Shown here: positions 17,379 to 24,214 of the stretch, in pieces
Position numbering within the stretch: position 1 is the stretch's first letter
Layout of the letters: every line of letters begins with the position of its first letter
Source: Nitrospinae bacterium CG11_big_fil_rev_8_21_14_0_20_45_15
GTDB taxonomy: Bacteria > Nitrospinota > Nitrospinia > Nitrospinales > VA-1
Direction of reading: 5' to 3'
DNA: 64,000 nt
Assembly: GCA_002787235.1 (NCBI GenBank)
Contig: PCWG01000032.1
Coordinates: 124,001-188,000, forward strand
Position numbers and translations under genes: made by a program
Notes under the pieces: generated by a model
Database searches by the model: none
Told to the model about the DNA's origin: nothing
What the model saw: only the letters and a program-made list of their open reading frames with translations

Positions 17379-18485
17379 TTATAAGCGCGGGGTGGGGCTG
17401 AAAAAGTCTTCGAGGGTGGGGTCGGTTTTGGGCAGGGCTCCGGTGGCACCTTCCCATATTTCTTTGGTTTCCATGCACAGGTAGGCACTTAAGTGCGGGT
17501 CTTTGGCTTTCACCCAGTTGCGGATGGTTTCGTAGGCGTGGTTCCTCAACGGGCGCAGGTATCGGTATTTGCCGTCGCGTCCGGCCATGTGTTCGCTGGT
17601 GAATAATTGTGTTTTCGGGTTCCTCTCTTTAATAGCCTGCTTCAATCCGCTCCGGTAACGGAAGCTTCCCAGACTCACCCATTCGATGGTCTTCGGGTCG
17701 AGATTCAAAAAAATTTCTTCGATGAGGTCTTTGTAGATTTTCTCCCATCCGGGAAAAAGGATGATGGGGTCGAGATGGATGCCGATGCGGTAGCCTTTTT
17801 CCTGACACTGGCGCGCCGACGCGAGTTTCTGTTCGAGCGAGGGGGTGCCTTTTTCTTCGGATTCGACGATTTCTCTAGGATTGAGGGACCAGGACACGAC
17901 GACGTTGCTGGGGTCGTCTTGTGTGAGCAGGTTTTCGACGCGGTCGGATTTGGTTTTCAATTCGAGGGTGGCGTTTTTCTGTCGGTTGAAAAAAGGGATG
18001 AGCGTTTTGGTGTATGGGATAATGTCATCCAGTGCCAAACTGTCGGTCAACTCTCCGGTGCCGACGCGAAATTCTTGTCCGGCGGGTGCGTTGCGAAAGG
18101 TTTCTTCGAGTTCAAGAATCAGGTCGTCGATGTTGACGTAGGCGACGAACAGGGGGTTGTTGCGCAGGAAGTCTTGCAGGAAGCAGTAGGAGCAGTCGTA
18201 CATGCAGTTCTTCATGAGGTTGACGACGAGGTAATTGCAACACACCATTCCGGGGCTGAGTCCGGGACATTTTTTGAGGAACGTGCCTTTGAATCGGCTC
18301 AGGAACAGGTGTCGTTTGGATGCGCCAAACCAGTCGCTGGTATTTTGTTTGATGGTTTTGATGACGGCTTCGGCTTCTGCGTTGCGGACGACGGGTGTGT
18401 CGGGAAATTGTTGCAGGAGGTTTTGCGTCAGTGCGTAGTCCTCTGCGCCGTTTTCGATGTATATGATTTCGGGTTTGAATGTCAT
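17379..18485 (-). CDS. SPL-family radical SAM protein
   Basis: 368 residues. The iron-sulfur site is NCMYDCSYCFLQ (CxxxCxxC) near residue 98, with surrounding sequence like spore photoproduct lyase (LVVNLMKNCMYDC, VVSWSLNP, GIHLDPIILFPGW). Spore photoproduct lyase repairs a thymine dimer of spore DNA, yet nothing else suggests a spore former, so this is probably one of the SPL-like paralogues common in Gram-negative bacteria with unsettled function, perhaps nucleic-acid repair. It stands alone between the PIN/ImmA pair and a divergent lipoprotein gene. Confidence 0.82.
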   Translation of the reverse strand: MTFKPEIIYIENGAEDYALTQNLLQQFPDTPVVRNAEAEAVIKTIKQNTSDWFGASKRHLFLSRFKGTFLKKCPGLSPGMVCCNYLVVNLMKNCMYDCSYCFLQDFLRNNPLFVAYVNIDDLILELEETFRNAPAGQEFRVGTGELTDSLALDDIIPYTKTLIPFFNRQKNATLELKTKSDRVENLLTQDDPSNVVVSWSLNPREIVESEEKGTPSLEQKLASARQCQEKGYRIGIHLDPIILFPGWEKIYKDLIEEIFLNLDPKTIEWVSLGSFRYRSGLKQAIKERNPKTQLFTSEHMAGRDGKYRYLRPLRNHAYETIRNWVKAKDPHLSAYLCMETKEIWEGATGALPKTDPTLEDFFSPTPRL

Positions 18486-18688
18486 GTCCGCTTTGTGATG
18501 TGGGGAATTTTATAATAGTTGTTTCAAGTTTTGCTTCGTCAATTAAGATACCCGTTTTTTCCGGCTTTTCCCATCTCTCATATTTGTAAGGGGGCGCGAT
18601 GGCAATCGTCTTTCACATAGGGTATATTTTAAGGAAACTTTGTGAATATGACAATGCCGGAACGATCTGGCAAGGGAGGGATGGAAGC

Positions 18689-19153
18689 ATGCGATCACGA
18701 CTCATTCTATTTTTTGGTTTTGCGCTGAGCATTGTTGTTGCCTGCATGGGGCCCCGGATGGAAGGCGACGACCCGTATCGTTTGCAGAAGGTTTCGGACC
18801 TTGAATTGTGCACGGCTTTTGGCGGTTTGGAAAACTCGTTGTGGGGGAACATTTCGCGCGATCGATTGGAGGACGAGTTGCATCGCCGGGATCTTTTAAC
18901 TAAAGACGAGTGGATTCTGGTGCGCGACCGGCGCATTGGCAAGGGGATGAGTCTTTGCAGTTTGATGGCATCGTGGGGGCCGGGCAGTTCGTCGTATTTT
19001 GAGGAAGGGTCGAGTTCTTTTGATAAAATCGCGAATTATAACTATCAGTCTTGTCGCACCTGCCCGCGAATAAGGGTGGATACCGTGGGGGGAACGGTAG
19101 AGGGTTGGTCCTTTCCCGGCAATAATGAGACTTATCCCAAAAAAATCGACTGA
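18689..19153 (+). CDS. Small putative lipoprotein of unknown function
   Basis: 154 residues from the ATG preceded by GGGAGG; the frame is open back to 18599, but the chosen start gives a proper signal sequence (RSRLILFFGFALSIVVAC) with a lipobox ending at Cys19. The mature part has several cysteines (LCTAFGG, SLCSLMASWG, SCRTCPR) and charged segments. I recognise no domain. It is probably anchored to a membrane in the periplasm. The pattern of an ELCTAFGG-like segment followed by an RDLLT-type helix occurs in small envelope proteins, but I cannot name a family. Confidence 0.7.
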   Translation: MRSRLILFFGFALSIVVACMGPRMEGDDPYRLQKVSDLELCTAFGGLENSLWGNISRDRLEDELHRRDLLTKDEWILVRDRRIGKGMSLCSLMASWGPGSSSYFEEGSSSFDKIANYNYQSCRTCPRIRVDTVGGTVEGWSFPGNNETYPKKID

Positions 19154-19190
19154 TTCTGCCCTAAGTGAGCGGATAATGTGAAATATCCTC

Positions 19191-19218
19191 TTGAACCTTT
19201 GAGCGCAATCGTTATAAT
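19191..19218 (+). promoter_or_regulatory. Probable promoter of tRNA-Leu
   Basis: TTGAAC at 19191-19196, 16-base spacer, perfect TATAAT at 19213-19218, 47 bases before the tRNA. Spacing and position fit a strong housekeeping promoter. Confidence 0.6.
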
Positions 19219-19265
19219 AGGTTTCCCTTCAAGCAGGAATTTTTCTGCAGTTGATTACGGACCAT

Positions 19266-19352
19266 GCCGAAGTGGTGAAACTGGTAGACGCGCTGGACTC
19301 AAAATCCAGTGGGGGCAACCCCGTGACGGTTCGACTCCGTCCTTCGGCACCA
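19266..19352 (+). tRNA. tRNA-Leu (anticodon CAA)
   Basis: Acceptor arms GCCGAAG and CTTCGGC pair, the anticodon arm CTGGA-CTCAAAA-TCCAG gives anticodon CAA, a long variable arm (TGGGGGCAACCCCGTG) identifies a class II tRNA, and GGTTCGACTCC forms the T arm. The CCA end is encoded. Confidence 0.97.
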
Positions 19353-19372
19353 CCCTCCCGGGTGGAGGGAAT

Positions 19373-19390
19373 GTTGCTTCGTTAGGCAAC
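19373..19390 (+). terminator. Possible terminator after tRNA-Leu
   Basis: Short stem GTTGC / GCAAC with an 8-base loop, followed by AGTTTTGGG, 20 bases after the tRNA. A GC-rich inverted repeat (CACCC...GGGTG) lies just before it. Confidence 0.4.
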
Positions 19391-19494
19391 AGTTTTGGGT
19401 TCGACATTTCACCCGTCCGCTGTATCCTTCTTCCCAGTATCCCATAAAATCTTTAGCGGACACTCGCGTGTTGTGACGCTTGCTTCTGGGCGGA

Positions 19495-19923
19495 TCATTT
19501 GTCTTTTTCGTCTTGGGTCCTATTCACCTTGTCCACTTTTTTGCCGAATTTGCCAATGTAATAATTTGCAATGTCTTTAATGGAAAGGATGCCGATCACT
19601 TTTCCATTTTCGGTGACGGTCAGATGACGAATATTACGCTGTTGCATGACATAAAAGGCTCTCAGCATATTGGATTTTGCGTCAATTGAAATCAGGGGAT
19701 GACACATCACAGACCCGATTTTGGTGTTCGCCAGGGATTTCTCTTCGGCCACGACCTTTCGCAACAAATCGGTTTCTGTGAAAATACCGATGAACTTGTC
19801 ATCTTCAGTGATAAGTATTGCTCCCACTGCATTTTCCTTCATCAATTTTACCGTGTCCCACACGGAGCCTTTGGCTTCGATGGTGACGCTGGCTTCACTC
19901 ATGTACATTTTGACTTCATCCAT
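19495..19923 (-). CDS. CBS-domain pair protein
   Basis: 142 residues consisting of two CBS domains: the first from about residue 8 (SVWDTVKLMKENAVGAILIT, ending GIFTETDLLRKVV), the second from about residue 70 (MRAFYVMQQRNIRHLTV-like segment, ending GILSIKDIANYYI). CBS pairs bind adenosine nucleotides and act as sensors. No fused enzyme or transporter is present, so the partner is unknown. A short Lys/Asp-rich tail ends the protein. The gene lies 58 bases upstream, in the reading direction, of nothing obvious; the next gene on the strand is a small lipoprotein at higher coordinates. Confidence 0.9.
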   Translation of the reverse strand: MDEVKMYMSEASVTIEAKGSVWDTVKLMKENAVGAILITEDDKFIGIFTETDLLRKVVAEEKSLANTKIGSVMCHPLISIDAKSNMLRAFYVMQQRNIRHLTVTENGKVIGILSIKDIANYYIGKFGKKVDKVNRTQDEKDK

Positions 19924-19981
19924 GGTCCGTTTCCCCGTTAATCAGTTCGTATTGACTACATATTCTATGGGTGAAACTTTT

Positions 19982-20176
19982 TTACAGCGGTATATTGTCA
20001 ATTTGTTCTGCCGATTCATCTATGACATCGTGGGCGGTATTGCCAACGACTGGAACGATGGAAACCACCGCTCCGCCCAGTCGCATGGGAACGGTCACCA
20101 CTTTTGTCAAGACACAGGCATTCAGAAACAACAGCAATAAAAATAACCCAGCGACCCTCGCTAATTTAGGCATCAT
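19982..20176 (-). CDS. Small putative lipoprotein (64 residues)
   Basis: Signal sequence with a lipobox (LLLLFLNAC, Cys21), then a short mature part with VVTVPMRLGGAVVSIVPVVG followed by an acidic stretch ending in NTAHDVIDESAEQIDNIPL. The hydrophobic mature segment probably associates with the membrane. Small lipoproteins of this shape, resembling what is catalogued as DUF6726, occur in many Gram-negative bacteria; I am not certain of that family name. The same ATG doublet allows starting one codon later. It is read toward the CBS gene and could share its transcript. Confidence 0.72.
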   Translation of the reverse strand: MMPKLARVAGLFLLLLFLNACVLTKVVTVPMRLGGAVVSIVPVVGNTAHDVIDESAEQIDNIPL

Positions 20177-20299
20177 TATTTTTCCCAGAGATCAGGTTTT
20201 TATCCATTTCTGCATTCGTTATGATCTATAAAAAATAACAGGAAAGCATAATAATTTCAACTATTTATAAGGGTGCTCGGTAGCTTTCCGTGCATATTA

Positions 20300-22744
20300 T
20301 CATGCCAGAGATTTATCAATGGCATCAAGAAGATTTGGAATGTTGATGGGTTTGGTTATGTAAGCTTGGAATCCCATTTCAATTGCCCGTTGTATGTCTT
20401 TGCTCATGGCGTCGGCGGTGAGAGCGATTATAGCTATATTCCGGGTCTCATCCAATGCTTGCAGTTGTCTGAATGCTTCCAGACCATCCATTCCTGGCAT
20501 GTGAATGTCCATCAGGATCAAATCAGGTCGCTGAGCCTTGGCAACTGCAATGCCTTCGAGAGCATTGCTTGCGGTGAACAATTCGATTTCCGGTCGGCTA
20601 CCACTGAGGATTTGTTCCACCAGGGACCGATTGGCAGGAATGTCTTCAATGTATAAAACCTTCTTTTTATTTGAATGGGGCGGTGAAAGTCGGGCAAGGT
20701 CCCGACTCTTTTCACTCTCGATGAGTTCGGATTTTTTATCTGAAACAGGAACATCGATGTAGAAAAAACTGCCTTCCCCTTCTTTGCTTTCAAAGCCAAT
20801 TTTGCCCTGCATCAATTCGATGAGCTGTTTCGAAATGGTGAGTCCAATGCCGGTTCCTTCAATACTTTCCACATCGACATCAAAACGCTCGAAGGGTTTG
20901 AACAGTTTGTCCTTTTTGTCTTCGGGAATGCCATGACCGGTGTCTTGGAAGCCGACGCGCATCATGCCATTGTTCAAAACATCGTAGGAAACAATCACCG
21001 AGCCGTTGGGCTTGTTGTATTTGATCGCATTGGAAATCAAGTTCAAAATAACCTGTTTGAAACGAAGCGGGTCGATCTCGGCGTAACAGCTTTCGATAGG
21101 GAGTTTGTGGTATTGCAGGGAGATATTATTTTTTTGGGCCAGCGGCAGGGCAATAGAGATGACCTCATCCAGAATGGGGACCATGTCCGTGGTTGCGATG
21201 GACAATTCCATGTTTCCAGATTCGATCCGGGACAGGTCTAGCACTTCATTGATCAGTTCTAAAAGGTGATGCCCTGCGGAGGAGATTCTCGACAGATTGT
21301 CTTTTTGAATCTCGTTAAAATTGTCGGATTTGAGTTCCAGCAATTGGCTGAATCCTAAAATAGCGTTCATTGGAGTGCGTAGTTCGTGACTCATCCGCGC
21401 AAGGAATTCGGATTTTGCCCGATTGGCTTTTTCAGTCGATTCCATGGACTGCTTCAGAGCACGGTCTGCATTTTTCCGATCCGTGATATCACTGAATGTG
21501 ACGACAGCTCCTTTGATTTCTCCGTTGTCTATGATGGGATGGCTGGTATATTGCACATCAAAAAAGCTTCCATCTTTTTTCCAAAAGACTTCATTCGTTT
21601 CCTGACGGATTTTTCCGTCTATAAAAGTTGCAAGAATAGGGCATTGCTCTTTGGGGTAGGGTGTTCCGTCAAAATGAGAGTGGTGGATGATTTCGTGCTG
21701 AGGTTTACCGATCAACTCCTCTGATGAGTAACCCAGCATTTTCGCCGCCGCCGGATTTGTAAACGTTGTGATCCCGTTGATATCGAGACCGTAAATTCCT
21801 TCCCCGGCCGAATTGAGGATATCATCTGTTTTTGATTTCTCAATCTGTAGATCCCTGGTTGCAGACTGGATAGCCTTGTACAAAACTTCGGGCTCGATCA
21901 GGATTTTTCTTACCAGCCAGCAAGTCGTGACAGCCGTAATCAAACCAACCAGCCATACGATGATTTCTATTTTTAACAAGCCGGGAATAGTGCCAGAGCG
22001 AATGACACCGGCTTGCCAGGACCCGACAGGCAATTTTATATTTTCTAAAACAGGATCTTTTGTGAATAGCAAAGGATCGCCGTAAAAAGTTTCGCCCGCA
22101 GGACCCAGGGCATCTTTCCCTCGAATGGCAAGTTCGATATTTTTTTGTGTGTGGATGCTGATGGCCTTTTCCAGGATCATTTCCACATCGAGCAGAACGG
22201 TTGCAAATCCCCAGAAATAGTCTGAACCATCGGGATTGTTTAAAAAAATAGGTTTCCGTCCGATGATCGCACGCCCACCTTGAACCAAGTTCAAAGGTCC
22301 TGCAATGACGTACCGCTTTTCATCAATGGCCAATTGAACCAATGCGCGACGTTTGGGATCGCCCCGTAAATCATGGCCAATGGCCTTTTCATTTTCACTT
22401 TTGTTCGTTACATATTTGACAACCGCGTTGGGGGCCAATTGCAGGCTTTTGATTCCCGGTAAATCGCCGATAGCCGCCGTAGCGAATTTTTGGAATTCAC
22501 TTTCTGTAATGTCCTGATTGATTTTGACGTAAGCGATGAGAGTTTGAGTCAGTTGCAGGTGTTGATTCATTAACGAGGAAAGTTCGCTTGCAATTTCGCT
22601 CACATAAGCACCCAATACCTCGCGGTCTTTAAAAATTACCTGGCGGGTCAATAGTTGCGAGGTCAAGTGAGTGAGCAGTAGTATCAAAATTGCTATCACT
22701 ATTGGCCACACTTTGGAATTTTGGGTCACACTTCGAGGTTGCAT
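20300..22744 (-). CDS. Hybrid sensor histidine kinase (CHASE-PAS-HisKA-HATPase-REC)
   Basis: 814 residues, inner membrane. A first membrane segment (residues 12-30) and a second near 258-280 (VWLVGLITAVTTCWLV) enclose a periplasmic CHASE domain. A PAS domain (about 312-420) contains the motif HHSHFDGTPYPKEQCPI. The HisKA H-box MSHELRTPMNAILGF has His453; the HATPase domain ends near residue 680 (GTGIGLTISKQLIE). A C-terminal receiver domain has Asp746 in LMDIHMPGMDG, so phosphate is relayed internally. No dedicated output regulator is adjacent. The PAS domain is closely related to that of the kinase at 29476-31413. Confidence 0.92.
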   Translation of the reverse strand: MQPRSVTQNSKVWPIVIAILILLLTHLTSQLLTRQVIFKDREVLGAYVSEIASELSSLMNQHLQLTQTLIAYVKINQDITESEFQKFATAAIGDLPGIKSLQLAPNAVVKYVTNKSENEKAIGHDLRGDPKRRALVQLAIDEKRYVIAGPLNLVQGGRAIIGRKPIFLNNPDGSDYFWGFATVLLDVEMILEKAISIHTQKNIELAIRGKDALGPAGETFYGDPLLFTKDPVLENIKLPVGSWQAGVIRSGTIPGLLKIEIIVWLVGLITAVTTCWLVRKILIEPEVLYKAIQSATRDLQIEKSKTDDILNSAGEGIYGLDINGITTFTNPAAAKMLGYSSEELIGKPQHEIIHHSHFDGTPYPKEQCPILATFIDGKIRQETNEVFWKKDGSFFDVQYTSHPIIDNGEIKGAVVTFSDITDRKNADRALKQSMESTEKANRAKSEFLARMSHELRTPMNAILGFSQLLELKSDNFNEIQKDNLSRISSAGHHLLELINEVLDLSRIESGNMELSIATTDMVPILDEVISIALPLAQKNNISLQYHKLPIESCYAEIDPLRFKQVILNLISNAIKYNKPNGSVIVSYDVLNNGMMRVGFQDTGHGIPEDKKDKLFKPFERFDVDVESIEGTGIGLTISKQLIELMQGKIGFESKEGEGSFFYIDVPVSDKKSELIESEKSRDLARLSPPHSNKKKVLYIEDIPANRSLVEQILSGSRPEIELFTASNALEGIAVAKAQRPDLILMDIHMPGMDGLEAFRQLQALDETRNIAIIALTADAMSKDIQRAIEMGFQAYITKPINIPNLLDAIDKSLA

Positions 22745-23116
22745 GGATTGAGTTCGTAGTCAGGGCGTTACATCCGACTATCGAGGTACAGGATGATATT
22801 TAGCTGTTTGATAATACTTGTGCCGACAATACCTGAGTCAGGAATTCAAAAACCAGTGACGCGAATACTTACTTTTCCTGAGATTGAATCTATACAATTA
22901 TTTAAATGTGTTTCGAGCAAGAAATCAAAAAAATATATTTTGATCGGTGTTTGATGGAAAATTATTTAAAGACAATAAAATGATTGCCCTTCCAATCGAG
23001 CAGGCTGGGTAATATGCTGTTTGGAGTTGAGTGGATGCTGGAGTTTTTAATGTCGCTCCAGGCGATGCGATTCAAGGCTGTGTTTGTCTGCAATGAAACG
23101 CTAACGCTATTTTTGA
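22745..23116. other. AT-rich intergenic region between divergent genes
   Basis: About 370 bases between the hybrid kinase and the radical SAM gene. No RNA gene, strong hairpin or supported ORF is seen. A plus-strand frame (22984-23256) runs into the radical SAM gene in another frame and is not convincing. Confidence 0.45.
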
Positions 23117-24214
23117 ATGCTGGGGAAACTCGCGATGTATTTGAAAGCGAAAATAAAACAGAGTTTGAGAGGCATCAAGCATCAAGCCATTTCCAAAGTA
23201 AACCGCAAGTTGGGCAAGGAATATATTGTCAACTCGCGCGAACTGTTGGCGATTGATACCTGTAGCATTTGCAATCTGGATTGCAGGTTCTGCGCATACG
23301 GGAAGAAGGAATCCTTGAAGATGGAAATGGAAGATTCCTTTTTCGAAGATTTGATCCATCAAGCGGTAGAACTTGGCTTTGATAAATTTTGTATGACCCC
23401 CACGACGGGAGATATTTTCGTTGGGAAAAATGTACTCAATAAATTAGCGATTCTGGAAAATCACCCGAAGGTCAAATCCTATTTCTTTCACACCAATTTC
23501 ACTCTTCCCACAGAATCGCAAATTCTGAGTTTGCTGGATTTAAAAAAACTTTCCGAATTGAATATCAGTTGGTACGGTCACGACACGCAAAGTTTCATTG
23601 ATTTGACCCGATCGACGAGCAAGGTATTTGGCAGAATGGTTGACAATTTAAAATTCCTGTTAAAACATTGGTCCCGTGAAAAAGGACATCCTTTGGTAAA
23701 CATCTATCTCAGAACTTTATACTCCTTCAAATTTTCTGCAATGGATGATAGCGAATTGAGTGATATTTTTCGCGAGTTGTTGCATAGTCAACGAATCCCT
23801 TTGCATTTAACGACGGAATACAATAATTGGGGTGGCACTGTCTCTCAAGCGGATGCAGAGGGGCTGGATATAAGAATCGATGACAAGCCTTTTCCAAAAA
23901 CCGGAGCCTGTCTGTTAATTTTCTTTTCGTTGCAGGTTTTTGCAGACGGTCGTGTCAACGCATGTTCTTGCAGGGATGTGGACGGCAAGCTGGTCATCGG
24001 GGATTTGAATCAGGAAAAGCTCAAAGACATCCTGTCGGATCGAAATCCTGTTTATATGAAATTGATAGAAAATCAGCAAAAAAATATTTTTCATCCGGTT
24101 TGTCAATCCTGCGACTTTTACAGAAGTATTTATCGCGGCGACGTTTCTGACTATTACAAAAAACCGGTGATGAATCTGGAAGAATTTTATAAAGTGTTAT
24201 CAGAAACGAAATGA
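23117..24214 (+). CDS. Radical SAM protein with SPASM-like C-terminus
   Basis: 365 residues. The iron-sulfur motif CNLDCRFC (CxxxCxxC) lies near residue 53, after IDTCSI. Barrel segments (FCMTPTTGDIFVG, HTNFTLP, ISWYGHD) follow. The C-terminal part holds more cysteines (VNACSCRDVDGKLVIGDLN, then CQSCDFYRS), as in SPASM or twitch domains that bind extra clusters, common in peptide- and protein-modifying enzymes. An alternative ATG six codons in has a better-placed GGGG ribosome site. The stop codon overlaps the start of the next gene (ATGA), so it is coupled to a large lipoprotein peptidase. Substrate unknown. Confidence 0.85.
   Translation: MLGKLAMYLKAKIKQSLRGIKHQAISKVNRKLGKEYIVNSRELLAIDTCSICNLDCRFCAYGKKESLKMEMEDSFFEDLIHQAVELGFDKFCMTPTTGDIFVGKNVLNKLAILENHPKVKSYFFHTNFTLPTESQILSLLDLKKLSELNISWYGHDTQSFIDLTRSTSKVFGRMVDNLKFLLKHWSREKGHPLVNIYLRTLYSFKFSAMDDSELSDIFRELLHSQRIPLHLTTEYNNWGGTVSQADAEGLDIRIDDKPFPKTGACLLIFFSLQVFADGRVNACSCRDVDGKLVIGDLNQEKLKDILSDRNPVYMKLIENQQKNIFHPVCQSCDFYRSIYRGDVSDYYKKPVMNLEEFYKVLSETK

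Noticed and set aside
19178-19447. Plus-strand frame covering tRNA-Leu
   Set aside because: It reads through the tRNA, which is unambiguous.
23072-23362. Minus-strand frame across the radical SAM gene start
   Set aside because: It is antisense to the radical SAM cluster motif, which is decisive for the plus strand.
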